A program made the translations under genes and the position numbers. A stretch of DNA of 64,000 nt from the NCBI RefSeq assembly GCF_963082655.1, contig NC_081555.1:177986944-178050943 (forward strand), given 5' to 3'. Of the stretch, positions 42,866 through 55,844 are shown piece after piece. The DNA comes from Stomoxys calcitrans. Lineage: Eukaryota > Arthropoda > Insecta > Diptera > Muscidae. How positions within the stretch are numbered: the first letter of the stretch is position 1; each line of letters starts with the position of its first letter. The notes beneath the pieces are model-generated. The model was not told the DNA's origin. It saw only the letters and a program-made list of their open reading frames with translations, and made no database searches.

Positions 42866-44068
42866 TTTAATTTTGTTTTTGTTCGAGGGAGTATTATTGT
42901 GTTCATTCAAATGTTTAAGTAAATTTTATATATTTTTTCTTTCTTATCAGATCTCTTGTATATAGAGAAAAATGTGTTAAGACCAGAGTGAAATTACTGT
43001 TGCATAGTGTAATTGTGTGTGTTTTTTTTTAATGGGAGAATGCGGAATATGATGTATTTTGGATTTATTATGGTGTTTTTATTGAAAACCACAATCGTAT
43101 GTAGTTAAGGAAGAGGGAAATGGTTTATGCCCACTATATACATACATACATAAATAAATATATATATTTATATGGATTTAATATTCTATTTATTGTACAC
43201 TAAAAAGGTTGCAGCAAACAAAACAGCACAGGCTTTACAACTTGTGCTCTTGATTGTTTTTCTCAAAGGATATTTTTATTCTTTTGCATGTGCAAACCAA
43301 GTAGTAGTCGTCATTTCCAACATTATTCAGGCTTGTTATAGAGGCACTCTTATTACTGAACTAATATCTATATACATACATATATTAATATATTTTATAT
43401 CATCGCTGTTACAAATGGTCTTGTTTGGACACCAACACCACTATCAACCATTTTAACCACTACTTAACTAGATCTCACGTTGGACTGTCTGCCAAGAACA
43501 ACACACAACTACGCGTAGCCATTTACACCGAATTGATTTTGTTTTCTACATCATGTCACTTTCTTCAATTGAAAATTTCCTTACTTTTTTTTTATTATTA
43601 TTTTCTGTTATGAGAAATATTATTTCATTTCTAGAGAATATTTAACTTATTTATAAACGATATGTGCTAAGATATGCTCGAAAAATGGTTTGTTTGCTGA
43701 ATTCATCGAGGCGCAAGTTTCAGCATTTTCATTTTCTCTTATTCTGTATTCCTATTTCTTTCAACAACATCAGTAGAGAAACAAGCAAACCAGCATTCAA
43801 ATTTCAGTGGTTTTTTCCTCGTAGACTGCTTTCGTAAATGAAGAGACAATCAGTTAAACAAAAACTCATAATCTTTCTGCCATCTCAAACCACACCACCA
43901 CCATTCATCTGATTTATGAACAACAAAACAAAAATCAAATTTATATCCAAAATTTTATTTGTAACTTTCTTTTCGTTTGCCCCACCCCAACTATTCTACT
44001 GAAATATCTGAAATCATATCAACTGTTTGTCTTTTCTCTTTTTCTTCTTAATTCTTTCGATATTTCAG
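42866..44068. other. Intronic sequence, no gene seen
   Basis: AT-rich sequence with a TATATAC run (43135-43170). No gene or clear repeat is identified before the TTTCGATATTTCAG acceptor. Confidence 0.4.
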
Positions 44069-44113
44069 CTTTTATGCTTTGCTACACACAAGATGATGCC
44101 AATGCTGAAGGAG
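44069..44113 (+). CDS. dlg1: dlg1 45-base cassette exon
   Basis: After ATATTTCAG the exon encodes PFMLCYTQDDANAEG when joined to the leftover base of the previous exon, and leaves one base before GTATGT. Both ends are phase 1. Joining to the GUK exon gives EG-A-SEENVL. I recall a very similar optional peptide in Drosophila Dlg isoforms, but cannot check it. The insert is acidic with one Cys and one Tyr, and lies in the HOOK region that regulates SH3-GUK packing. Confidence 0.82.
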
Positions 44114-45590
44114 GTATGTAGACAAATATAAAACAAACTCTACTCTTCCCTATGCCCCCAACCCCAAAATTCTTCTATGACTCTACTCGCCCTCTCTCTT
44201 CTCAGTCTCTATAATATCTACTCTCTACAATCTCTTCTATTCTATCTACTCTATAAATAATTTTTATTATTATCGATATAAAAAAAAAATAATATTTTGG
44301 CTTTTCCTAACGGTGTAAATTCTTCAATTCCCCTTATGATGGGGAGAATTGGGAAATTTAATAGGAAACACTTTTTCAATGAGTTAATATTTTTTTGGTT
44401 TTTTTTTTCAAAAGTAGTTCAAATTTATGATTTTTTAAATTATTTTGTTTTTTTTTCTTTTCTTCTTGTTCTCCTCAACCATGCAATTTTACATTGTAAT
44501 ACTTTGCTCCTCCTCCTCTATCTCTCTTTGCCTCTCGAATTTAACACACAGTATTAGTACTACCAAATACCGCTATTATCACTACCTCTATCTCAACTGC
44601 TGTTTAATTTTCTTTACTTCCATTGCTGAAGTTCATACCTTCGACCTTCAACTCGAATTCGATTATCACTTTGTTTATTACTGTTCCTTTGTTCGCGCTT
44701 ATGTTTCTGTTTGTTTCTCTATATTTTATTCAAAAAAAAAAGGAAATATATTTAAAAAATTATCGTGTTGATTAAATGAAACAATTTTTTTTTTTTGGTT
44801 TATGAAATTTTTTCCTATTATTGCAATTCATCATATCGCCACTAGTTGAAGTTAAGAAGTTATCTTCAAAGCTTAACTATAGGTTTTTGGTGTTAAGAAG
44901 TGCAAATATTTGTCACAAGAGAATATATAGGAATATTCTGGAATAGTTACATGAAAACTTGTTTGAGAGCGCTATTTTGTAAAATTGTTTCCATTTACCT
45001 CTAGCTCTGGACCGAGCTTAGCCCTTTCAGACCTGAAAAGAAAACTTCCACCGATTTGTATGAAATTTTCAGCAGGTGCTTATTTTTGTGTCATAGTTAT
45101 GTTTGATCCCTGGATTCTGAGAAAAGGACATAGCACGTTTGTGTGTGACTTAGGTTTTCGGTTTTAACATGTAAATAAATATTTGGAGTATTTATGACAT
45201 ATTAAAGTCAGATAGCACGATCGCGTACGGGGAGTCTGAAAGGGTTAGGACTGAAAATCCAAAAAACACGGTTAACAGGGTTTTTTTCTTAAATTTTTTA
45301 TGTAATTTTATTGGTTTCTACCAATGCCAGTAGATAGTAGATTAGTTTGTATGCGATGTACTTGCATTACATCTTGCCTTGAAATTTATGAATTTCTAGT
45401 GCTTTCAAGAAATTCTATTGCTCGAGTTAATGTGGGGGTTTATAGACCTTTTGGGTTTCCCGATTCTGATCTTTCGGTATTCCTATCATTCTCGTATTCT
45501 TCGATTTGCTTAGCCATATGTATTCTGTCGGCATCAGATACAACAGCACATCATACTGGAGAATCCCAAATTTTTACATCCAACAATCAT
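44114..45590. other. Intronic sequence, no gene seen
   Basis: Contains a CTCTCTA-rich tract (44185-44250), several poly-T runs and no supported gene. The segment 44985-45250 (CAGACCTGAAAAGAAAACTT and following) may be the interior of the pogo-like element whose end lies at 45752. Confidence 0.4.
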
Positions 45591-45594
45591 GTGT

Positions 45595-45752
45595 GTGGTA
45601 CACCGATAATAGAAGTAAACACGGTTAATAGAGGGAGCATTATTTAAAGTACGGATAATAGAGGTAAACCAGGTAAACCGGTTAATAGAGGTCCAAACCC
45701 AAAAGAACAGATGTAATCGGTTAATAGGGGCCGGATAATCGAGGTTAAACTG
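45595..45752. mobile_element. pogo/Tigger-like element end
   Basis: The stretch has repeated GGATAATAGAGGT and GGTTAATAGAGGT units and ends GGCCGGATAATCGAGGTTAA-ACTG. The reverse complement of this end, CAGTTTAACCTCGATTATCC, matches the TIR style of pogo/Tigger elements. I could not find a clean left end, so the extent is uncertain. Confidence 0.5.
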
Positions 45753-46235
45753 TATTTCACTCACACACAAGTTCATGTAAAACTCTGAGTTCAATGATGT
45801 ATTCTAATGAGCAAGAACATGTTCTGCTCTTGAGTTCTTTTATGTACCTATTTATGCCTGTTTCGATTTACACGAAAATTTGAGTTGAGCATTTGCCTGA
45901 AATTGCGGGGGTAGCTGCAGGACTATGGCTAAACATAAGCACATAGTCCTTTCGACATTATTGACTACAATAGGGGCTTGAAATGGCAGGTTGGAGGGAA
46001 CTTCTTCAGCCCGCCTTGCCCCCATTATTGTCATGCATGTTGGCTTCTTATTTTGTTCATTCTAATGTCTGGCATTGCATTGCCTTGAATTTTGTCTTTT
46101 CGGTGGCGATACAATGAATCTAAGTATTTAATACGGTGGCCGCATCATCACAGCTGATGGAATTTGATATGTCAATTAATTTTTGAATTCGCCTTATAAA
46201 AATATGAACTTCAAAATAAATATTTTATAAATTTA
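45753..46235. other. Intronic sequence, no gene seen
   Basis: No gene or repeat with clear boundaries is seen. Confidence 0.35.
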
Positions 46236-46965
46236 TTTTAATGTTTGCCCGATCTGGGCCTTATTCAAAAGGGATGTGGACGAGCCTAACATAACTTGTC
46301 ATCCCAAATTTCAGCGATATCGGACATTAAATGGGCCTACTGTGGGCTCAAGACCATAAATTGAGTGATCAGTCTATAAAATGTGAGATCGGCAAATATA
46401 TAGAAATATATGATCTTAACCATACAAGAGCCTAACGCAGCGCATTGGGGTAAATAAATCACCATTTATGGGCCTAAAACCTTAAATCGTGAGATCGGTA
46501 TATATGGCAGCTATATCCAAATCTGGCCCGATCTGGGCCAAATTAAACAGGGATACCGAGGGCCTAACATAACTAATTGTTCCAAATTTTAGCTAAATCG
46601 GACGGTAAATGCGCCTAGTATGGGCCCAAGACCTTAAATCGAGAGATAGGTCTATCCAAATCTCGACCGATCTGGACCACATTAAACAAGGATGTCGAGG
46701 GGCCCAAATTTAAGCGAAATCGGACAGTAAATGCTCCTTTTATGGGGCCAAAACTTTAAATCGAGAGATCGGTTTTATGGCAGCTTTATCGAAATCTGGA
46801 CCCATCTGGGTTGTATTGAACAAGGATGTCCAGAGGCCTAGCACAACTCACTATCCCAAATTTCAGCTTTAATGGTCCTAAGACCTTACGTCGGTAGATC
46901 GATATGGGGACTATAACAAGATATAGTCCGATATAGCCCATCTTCGAACTTAACCAACATTTTAC
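46236..46965 (+). repeat. Degenerate repeat with about 140-base units
   Basis: The phrase CCGATCTGGGCC-type recurs at about 46250, 46530, 46670 and 46800, each followed by AAATTTCAGC-AAATCGGA and GACCTTAAATCGAGAGATC phrases. It is an old tandem-structured interspersed repeat without coding capacity. Confidence 0.6.
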
Positions 46966-47639
46966 TGTTATCAGCTTTTATTTTTCTGTGTTTTGCAATG
47001 AATTAGCAAAATATACCAACAGCGATAGGAGTTAATTAAAAGTATTGTTAAATATATCAAAATTCTACGCTAAAATTCATAAAAATGGATTATTATAAAG
47101 AAATCAGTGCATTTATTATCAAATTGCAGTAGCAAGTCTGATCGGTTGAAAATCGGAAAAATTTTGCGTTTTCCGATTACCGCAACATAAATTAAAATTG
47201 AATTCGCAAAATTCTTACGATTGCGGCCATCGAAACATTGATTGATTATAGAATTTCGGAAAAATTTAATGACTGTAGCTTCATAAATATATCAATTTTT
47301 TCCATTTTTAACTTGGGGTTTCCACTAGGTTTTCCACGAACCCGATCCCGAAAAATCCCGGGAAAAAGTAACTCTTGTACCATCAACTGAAAACAACCAT
47401 TGCAAATTTTTATGGTGGTAGTTTGATTCGTTGGAACTCTTTGTGATTTTAACAAAACAACTTGAAGACCGAGTTAACCAAGAAGATATTTAAGTGTGTT
47501 ATAATCGGAATATTCCCCGTACAATGGTGTTGGGTTAGGAAAAGTCGTCATAAATATAACATATTCCGAAGTTTCGGTATAACAATGTGTTTTTTTATCG
47601 CTACGACTCCGGTCCTGCGGGCGGATAACGGAATGCGTG

Positions 47640-47935
47640 AAGTGGTGTGGTGCTAAAGCGAGGACGTCGAGTGTGAAAATCTTTATCGACAGTAAAATTG
47701 CCATAAGGGCAATAACAAGCAGGACGGTAAGGTCACGAACTGTCTGGCAGTGTAAGAAGGAGATTAACGCCTTCTCTGAGTACGGAAAAATCCGCATCGT
47801 TTAGGTGCCGGGCCATAACGAAGTAAGGGGAAATGAAAGGGCAGACGATTTGGCGATTAAGGCCAGAGGACTGCCGTCAATCGTGAGAAGACGAGGCTAT
47901 TACTGAAAGTAAGCAAGAAGGAGGTCAGTATAGCT
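47640..47935 (+). pseudogene. Non-LTR retrotransposon RNase H domain fragment
   Basis: The + strand encodes VKIFIDSKIAIRAITSRTVR, then WQCKKEINAFSEYGKIRI, a TAG where Trp is expected, and VPGHNEVRGNERADDLAIKA. This is an RNase H domain with the second catalytic Asp (IDSKIAI) and the HNEVRGNERADDLA box. Such domains occur in I/R1/Loa-type LINEs. The RT and the first RNase H strand are absent. Confidence 0.8.
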
Positions 47936-49497
47936 ATTGGTATCATAACGGGACACATTTTACTTTACTTTATAGTTTTTAGAGCGCACAACAAGCCGAT
48001 TACTGGCACAGGTGTATGTCCATAGTGGCATGGGGCGGATTAATAAGTGCCTCCGTTTTTCTACCTAACCTACCCTAACCTAAGTTTGAAAAAAAAAAAC
48101 ACATGTAGGACTTTGTCAAAATTGTGTTTAGCACTGTTTAAAAATGGAATTACTTCATCAGCATAAGCCATAGTTTCTTCATATTGTATGTCAGAAATGT
48201 GTGGTATGTCTATAGTTGTGTTCCCATGGTTTGGTGATTTAATTTTCAAACAATTCTGTGCCAAGTATTTTTGCATGAAAATTAAACACCGTATGGCGTA
48301 TGATGCACGGCATAGTTATCGAAAAGTAATCATATGCACCAATGTGCAATACAAGGGTTCACTAAAGGTTAGCTCTAAAGATTTAGTGCTGCCGTTTTTG
48401 GTAGGTTTTTATAATCTTGGTAGGTTGGTAGGCTGACCTCAATTTTTGGTAGGTTTTATGAACATATAAATACCAAGTTAATTACTGAAAAAGTCTCAGG
48501 GGATTGAAATCGGCCCAAATATACGGGTATAAAGGGTGCTCTATGAAGATATAGGTCACCTTTGAACTTAAGGCTATAGAGTGATTTAAACAAACAGGCG
48601 GGCGGACATGGGTAGATCCTTTATGAATAACCACGGTACAAGATCGTTTGTAGCTTTGAAAATTTACAATTTGAAGTGTTTCAAATGGAATGGCAAAATG
48701 GCCTTATCTCCGGTGGCGGGTATGAAAACATATACCTTATTTTTGGCTTTTAGAACAATTGGTAGGTTTTAGTTGAGTTTGGTAGGATTTTTCTTAAATT
48801 TTGGTAGGAAATAATTTTCTTGAGTGGCAACACTGATTAGGTCATGTCACTAAATGTTAGCACCAAAGATGTTAGGAATTGTACAAGATGGTCAAACTGC
48901 CTATTCTTCTTTTCTAATAAATCCCACAATTTAGGTTCAAACATGTGTGAATCTGCTGTTTTTTGCTTGCGATATGATGCTTGCATTTTGCACTTTTTTC
49001 GTTGAATAAAAAATAGTCGTTTAATATTGCTATAAACGGTGCCAGAAGTTACAAAAAATTATTTCTATACTTTACAAATTTTTTCAACACAATTGAACCG
49101 TAATTTATGGCCCTAAGCTTTATGCCAAAACAATAACTGTGAGAAAAAAACTCTTGCTAGATTTGGCTAAAAGAAATCCGAAGAAACAAAGGTTGGGTTG
49201 ACATGTAATAGATCTGTTTTATTTAAGTACTTTACAGTCCAATGAGAATGACATCTAAGAAGTTCCGGATAAGTTTTTGTAGTACAGGCATTTCATTAAA
49301 TTTTGTTAGCAATAATGTAGTTTTATTATAAATATAATGAAATTGTAAATTTGAACCGATATTTTTTAAAACAATACCTTTCTTCCTTGAGCCAAAAAAA
49401 GTTTAGGGTATTTCGAAATAATTTGTGGTGTCTCCCAAATACCTTCGAGGATTTCCTCTTCTTTTTTTTGAATACATTGGCACAGAAATATGGCTTA
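47936..49497. other. Intronic sequence, no gene seen
   Basis: A run CCTAACCTACCCTAACCTAAG lies at 48063-48082 (18-20 bases of telomere-like chance sequence). The words TTGGTAGGTTTT recur between 48400 and 48820, suggesting an old repeat. No gene is supported. Confidence 0.4.
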
Positions 49498-49745
49498 TTG
49501 TACCCTCCACCATAGGATGTGAGTATACTAATTTCGTCATTCCGTTTGTAACACATCGAAATGGTTATCTAAGTCCCAACCATGCCATGTTAGCCATGTT
49601 CGTCCTTTTGCCGAAAGCACGCAAACTTTCGGAGGAATAAATGGACCAAATTGGTCCAAGTTTTAATATAGATGCCAAAAAAAACCGATCTTGGATTTTG
49701 ACTTCTTGAGCCTCTAGACGGCGCAATTCTATCCGATTTGGAGTC
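49498..49745 (+). repeat. ACCCTCC-type muscid repeat
   Basis: GTACCCTCCACCATAGGATG, TTCGTCATTCCGTTTGTAAC, CGAAAGCACGCAAACTTTCG and TTGAGCCTCTAGACGGCG mark this copy of the family at 55845. It is truncated after one unit. Confidence 0.7.
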
Positions 49746-51565
49746 AATAAAAAAGTTTTATTGTTATTTTTGCATTAAAACAGCTGTCATGAGATAATAG
49801 TTTAACGATAGAAAGAATAGTATAATTATAATTATAAACGATTTCAATTTTATATAGTATGAAATTGTAGTTAATTTTTATTAAACTTACATATATACAA
49901 AAGCATGCTGTAGCAAAAAGGTATTATCCACTACCGAACTTGGAGTTTTTACCGCCCTATTTCTAAAGTCTTGTGAGAAGTTAAGGTATTTTCTAACTTG
50001 TGTGTAGTACAACATTTGCATTCCAATTATTAAGTCAGATTATAATAATTTATAATATTTGAAGACATCACATTTTTTCAAACTCATTTCCCTGCTTGAT
50101 TAAAACCCCAAAATTTTCTAGTAAAGTCTTTAGCTCATCCTTCTCTTTATAGGGGTTACTTTATGATTGCTTTTTTTTTTAAAGATTTTGCCATCCAATA
50201 TTTTGAGAAATTTGGAAAATTTTCGAATTTTATATACCGGGTGTTTTTCGAAGAGTGATAAACTTTATATTATTTACATCTACAATTGCGCTTTGCAATC
50301 ATTAAAGAGGATGTGGTATGGACGTTTTTCCAAGTTCGCTTTCATGCAGTGGATTCTTCACAACACTTTTCATTGAGTAATTTTTCACATCTGAAAGTGA
50401 AACCAAAGTAAAATAACACTCATTTTATTATGTTATCCCACGCGTTAATGAACATATTGATATGATATTTTAACAAAATGTTGTGTGGAGAATAAAAAAG
50501 TGAGTAACAGTTTGTGCTATCAGAAATTATATCACTCTTTAAGAACCACTTGATATCAAGGGTAAAGTAATAAGTAATGCGTGGTTTATACAATATTAAA
50601 AACTCCACCCAATTAAGATAGAGCCAATTTTGAAGATTCTGCTCATGGTCAAAACTCATGTGGTTGGATAGCGGACCATAAAAATAGTAATTTTTGGCGC
50701 TTGGTCTGATGAGTATGTGGAATTGTTACATCGTTTGTGGCTCTACAATTGGAATTTTCTGCTCCAGAGACTCGTTTACCTATGGAACTGGGTTATGTAA
50801 AAGTCCTTCTCAATCATATCATAATGCACTTGGCCTGATCAGTCTCACCATACGCAGATCATTGTTATACTCTACACCGCTACTGTGGAAGAGCCTTTTA
50901 GGAAATGTCAATAGTAGATATATGCTGACTTTGTCACCAGAACTACTTACAAATTGTACCCAAGCCCATGCTTTTTGCTATAGACATTTTTATATTCAGA
51001 AGTCAATAGTGACATTGTCAATAGTAAGTCGTTAGGGAATATGTAGAGACATTACGGGATATATGATCTATTGTTGATAGTATATCAGTAGGGACATTAT
51101 ATACATATTTTTTTATAATTTAGTCCGTAAACTTTTCACTCAATTTCAATACTAGCTGAATAAGGCATTAAAATTAGCTTAAATCTATATTGATTTGTTT
51201 AAAATATTTTTTAGTATATTTTTTTCCGAAAAGACTTATGAATCAGCAAAACTATTTTCAATAAAACAATTGAAAAAATAGTTTGTCACCTGTCAATAAA
51301 AACAATGTAGGCAAGATTATAGACAATTTGGTGACAATGTCTAATATATAGTTGACAAAAGTGCTGATATGGGGACTTCCTACTTTGTGCATTTGTTTGC
51401 AGCGCTAAGAAGGAGAAGGTGCAGAACGCATTTGTTGTCCGATTCCATCAAATTTTACTCTTTTCCAAAGAAAGACCTTAAATATCTCCATATTACAAAG
51501 TTCGCATTTGCAATATATCTGCTAGCAGTAATGGATTCAATTCTTGTAATCAATGTGCAGGTCGC
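49746..51565. other. Intronic sequence, no gene seen
   Basis: AT-rich sequence with only short chance ORFs. Near 51390-51440 and 51565-51585 the words GCATTTGTTGTCCGATT recur and lead into the repeat below. Confidence 0.4.
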
Positions 51566-52065
51566 ATTTGTTGTCCGATTACCATCAATTTTGCATAGTC
51601 CATTTTGTTAGGACAAACATTTTTATGAGATGTTTAAGTCTCAATACGTGCGCAAAATTTCATCAAAATCTGCTCGTATTTAGTTATTGCTTCCATATAC
51701 GTATATCTTTCGTCAGATATGGCCTTTTAAGACTGCATAAATCACAATTTTGGCCCAATCTTTACAACATTTCGCAAGAGGTACTTTATTTGACGTCCCA
51801 CTACGTGTGCAAAATTGAATCAGATTTAGGTTTGCTCCTATATAAAACTTTCAGCCGATATGTCCTTTTAGGCTGTAGTGGGCACAATTTCGGTCCGATG
51901 TTTACAAAATTTAACAAGAAGTGTTTTATTTGACTTCCCAATAGGTGTGCAAAAGTTCCACATACCTACGTAGTAGGTATGTAGACTCGGTGGTGTAGGG
52001 TATAATATAGTCGGCCCCGTCCGACTTTTACACCTTTGTTTACCTTACTGTTTGTTTTTTATTAG
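51566..52065 (-). repeat. Interspersed repeat (28945 family), partial
   Basis: GTGTGCAAAATT-type phrases recur at about 51649, 51805 and 51945, and the end reads TATAGTCGGCCCCGTCCGAC-TTTTACACC, the reversed terminus of the family at 28945. Confidence 0.6.
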
Positions 52066-52206
52066 GTTCAAGTCATGCATCATACTTAATTTTGGGTGTT
52101 TCGGAAGGTCACACACTAGTTTTACTATTTTATAATAAAGTAGAGTCACCACTTCTTCTCTCCAAAGACAATCTTTGCTTGTAGCGGGGACGATCAATAT
52201 GGTGGT

Positions 52207-52615
52207 CATGTTGTTGTTGTTGTTGTAAACACATTTTCATATGCAGGTGGCGATCCTCGTCAAGCTTCTGTAGGTGAGCAAGCTCGTTCCGGTCCAAAGG
52301 ACCGATCGCCGCGGGAACAGGGTGGCCATTTGTTTTTTAAAGGCACCAATAACTCGCCTTGTCATATCGAACATCGTAGGCACTCAGTATGTGTGCAAGA
52401 GCTGGGGCCACCCGACCTCTCACTTAGACTCTCCATGCGATACCGCTGATTGTCCGCGACTGCAGTTACGGATGGAGCATTCCACTATCCCCAGCCTGTG
52501 GACGCGACCGGTAGCTCGCAGCTAAGCTTCTCGTAACAGCAATGAACACCACACAGATCGGACCCAAATGTTCCAGCTTGTGTGGTGCTCACAAGCATCC
52601 CGTGCTGGGCTATGG
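52207..52615 (-). repeat. CAA-tailed retroposon type 2
   Basis: It begins TTGTTGTTGTTGTTGTAAAC on the + strand and continues CAAGCTTCTGTAGGTGAGCA, ACCGATCGCCGCGGGAACAG and TACCGCTGATTGTCCGCGAC, to GCTCACAAGCATCCCGTGCT. It is the best-preserved copy, 409 bases, and matches 26147-26575. Confidence 0.75.
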
Positions 52616-53696
52616 TGGTCATATCGAGCCTAAGTGGGTGGATCCCGCAATCAACATAACTTCTAAACCTTTTTGGTAATTTGAATAAAAATAGTGGTCG
52701 TATTGATTGGTCAAACTTCATGTCAGCTACTCTATATTCCTGATTCTTAAACTGAAGTTATGTACATATTGTTATCCATAGTTTAAGCATGACTATGGAC
52801 TTTACATAACCCACCATTTGTATATTTCACCCTTTGAGCTTCTATAGCGCTGTTTTATCGAATTTCGACGAAATTTAGAATATATCTGCCCATTAAACTT
52901 CTACACCCGCTCCTAATATGGTTCAAATCTAACCATAAACAGATAGATCTGATATATAGTTTAAACTAGAATTACTTATTACTCAAGCCTTATATGTAAG
53001 AACATTAGAATTAAAAATTTACCACATAGGGATGGCAAAAAACTTGTCGTATAACCTCTTTGACCCTCAAAATTAACACAAGAAAAGATTTCCTCCCATA
53101 GATTCCTAACATTTTGATTTTTAATTTGATTACTTTTGTTTTTTTTTTTAATTTTTACAAAAATAATGGAAAACAATCGGAAAGTTAAACATAATCAACA
53201 ACCCCAAACGATTATCTCTATAAACTATTATTCTCTAATACTAATGTTTGCGATACCTACTTGTTTTGACTTTGACTTATCTTCATTCTCTTTTTATAAC
53301 ATTTTCCTGCAACAACTCTTCTATTTGATGTTGTTCTACAAAAACCAAAACCAAACACTATTTCTCAACACCACCCAAACCAAAACAAACTCCTCATGTC
53401 TCGTTAATGAATTTTATATAATAAAAACAAAAATGTTACTTAATATGAATTGTAACTGTTTGTGAAATCCTTGACCTTTTGACTAACAACCAATTACCAA
53501 TTGTGAATTTTACTTGCTCACTATGCTATACTGCTCTGCTACTTACCCGTCGTGCTATAAACACATAACCAAAAAACTTATCCGAATGCTCCTATGCGCC
53601 ACCTTTGCCATAAACCTGCACCGATCTAACGACTGACGACATCATCATGGCTATTACTAACCAAACAATTTGTCTGTCTGCCATTGACTTAACGAG
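52616..53696. other. Intronic sequence, no gene seen
   Basis: No gene is supported. Short AT-rich ORFs near 53136-53465 lack any family signature. The last 60 bases form the weak acceptor region of the next exon. Confidence 0.4.
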
Positions 53697-53783
53697 AAGG
53701 CAACGAAATCATCTATAGAGTGGAACTACCCGATGCGGAACAGATTACCATGATCTACCTGGAGAATAAAGATGCTGACTATA
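53697..53783 (+). CDS. dlg1: dlg1 cassette exon with tandem acceptor
   Basis: The exon encodes GNEIIYRVELPDAEQITMIY then LENKDADY and leaves one base before GTAAGT. Drosophila has a closely similar optional Dlg peptide (IIYRVELPD type), from memory. Two acceptors are possible, GAG at 53694-53696 and AAG at 53697-53699. They give an 87- or 84-base exon that differs by one codon, and both are in phase 1. The pyrimidine tract is weak, as expected of an alternative exon. The stretch forms a possible beta-strand insert before GUK. Confidence 0.82.
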
Positions 53784-55090
53784 GTAAGTCGAGCGACTAA
53801 AAATCAAATGAAACCAACACAAGAAACAAACAAGACAAGCAAATGTTTAAACCAAAAACTTTTAAACTCTTAAATATCGAATTAAATAAATAATAATAAC
53901 CACAATAACAACTAACAAAGAAATCAAAGACAAAATTTCAGACGTTGTTCTATTCGATCCTTTACACAATCTTTTGTTAGTAGAAAAAAGGGCAACCCTA
54001 ATATATATTTTTTGATTTTATAATTTGAGAGTTTATCCAGCACCTGGATATTCATATCATATATGTATTGTTCTTATGCCATTCTATTGCGAGCTTTAAA
54101 CGCCATAATGTAAGTGATAAAATCGATAAATTTTCTGTTCTTTAATAAAATCGATAGCATGTGGCCATATCTAACATTTCCTCAAGTTGTAATTGGTAGG
54201 CATTTTTCGTTGTAACAAACCACCTCCGACTGCAATTTCAGCTTTTGTTACTTTAACATTTTTGTGGCGTTTGGGGCTCGCCATGTTCAATATGCAAATT
54301 TACTGGTATTTTCCTTCACCTGTCCATTGTTCTTTGTCTTTCCTCCACACAAACAAACGTTAATTTTAAATTATTGACTGAATTTGTGTTTAAAATTGTT
54401 TTCTTTTGAGTTTTAAATTTTTGTCTAATTTATTAAGAAAAGACATATTCCGCCTGTAGTATGTTATTTAGCTACTTCCTCTCCAACTTTAATAGGGAGT
54501 TTTTGAATATAGTTTTTTCTTCTTTAATTTGATATTTTTTGATTCCTTTCTACGTTTTAGTTGTATATTTTGTTATTCTGTAGAGCATTGAAAAAAATTG
54601 AGCAAACATATAAAATTAATTAAACTTTAATATTTAAGAAAGAACATTTTTAAAAAATGTCCATGCGTCTAAATATCACAAATGTTGCTCCATACTTCAA
54701 ATAGCTTTCATCTTCTAAAAGTTTCTAAAGGAGGATGACTGTAAAATGTTTACGCTTTGAGTAAGAGGAATAAAACATTTCTTTGCACAAAATATTTGAT
54801 ATACCTTTTCTAAAAAACGAATTATGTAGCCCTATATACATAACATACTTGCATAAGATCAAATAGAATGACGCGTTTAGCTATATATGACAACTACAAA
54901 GTACCAGGTATAGCCAACTTCTATTTTTAAAGATGGGCAAAATCCAACTTGCAAGACCAGAAATTTAATTGAAAATAAAAATGTTTTAATTTTTATTTAA
55001 TTCAGATAATGCAATTTGAATCCACGCAGTGGCCAATTTAAACAAATTACAATAAACTACTTCTTATGTTTAATATCCAAAATATATAAT
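53784..55090. other. Intronic sequence, no gene seen
   Basis: A-rich and AT-rich sequence. No gene or clear repeat is seen up to the SINE below. Confidence 0.4.
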
Positions 55091-55097
55091 AATAATA

Positions 55098-55404
55098 AGT
55101 TAAAGAGGTTAGAATGTCTGCCTATGACTCTGAACGCCTGGGTTCGAATCCTGGCGAGACCATCAGAAAAAATTTTCAGCGGTGGTTTTCCCCTCCTAAT
55201 GCTAGCAACCTTTGTAAGGTACTATGCTATATAAAACTTCTCTCCAAAGAGGCGCCGCACTGCGGGTCACCATTCGGACTCGGTTAAAAAAAGTAGGCCC
55301 CTTATCATTGAGCTTAAACTTGAATCGGACTGCACTCATTGATATGTGAGAAGTTTGCCCCTGTTTCTTAGTGAAATGTTCATGGGTAAAATTTGCAAAT
55401 TGCA
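55098..55404 (+). repeat. tRNA-derived SINE, 5' truncated head
   Basis: It lacks the first bases of box A but has a perfect box B, GGTTCGAATCC, at 55141-55151. The body is well preserved: ATCAGAAAAAATTTTCAGCG, GGTTTTCCCCTCCTAATGCT and GCACTGCGGGTCACC. It ends AGAAGTTTGCCCCTGTTTCT. Confidence 0.85.
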
Positions 55405-55444
55405 ATGACTTAAAGACTAAGATCGCAAAAAATTACCTACTCCT

Positions 55445-55810
55445 TTATTAAGGAGTATTAAGGAGTATTAACAAATTAATTGAATCCGGATTTTTTTTTT
55501 CAATTACGGTCGTGATTGAAGTTTTGGCATTTTTAAAAAAAGAAAAATTAATTGATTCAATCATTTTTTTAATTCAATATGAACTTTTTTCAATTACGAT
55601 CGTGATTGAAATGTATATAATTAATAAAAAATAATTGATTCAACATTTTTTTAATTGAATTAAAATTTTTTTCAATTACGATCGTGATTGCAATTTTTTT
55701 AAAATTTCAATTAAAAAAGTTAATTGATCCAACAATTTTTTTAAATGCATCTTAAAAAATTCTATATATAAAATGTGATTGAAAATTTAATCTTTTTCAA
55801 TTAAACAATA
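55445..55810. repeat. AATTGATT / CGATCGTGATTG tandem repeat
   Basis: The phrase CAATTAC(G)ATCGTGATTG occurs three times (about 55501, 55594 and 55674) at a spacing near 80-95 bases, each followed by TTAATTGATT-type sequence. Similar sequence is at 57105-57260, on the other side of the repeat at 55845, so one element may be split by that insertion. Confidence 0.6.
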
Positions 55811-55844
55811 ACGATCAAGGCCATTAACTGTTTTTTCTTTTTAT

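Noticed and set aside
48063..48082. Telomere-like CCTAACC run
   Set aside because: It is only two or three imperfect units; flies lack this telomere repeat and no array is present.
50694..51035. 113-codon ORF
   Set aside because: No domain, no codon pattern or similarity is evident, and it lies in a repeat-rich intron.
52274..52721. ORFs on both strands around 52.3-52.7 kb
   Set aside because: They translate the type 2 CAA-tailed retroposon; the other copy at 26147 does not keep the frames.
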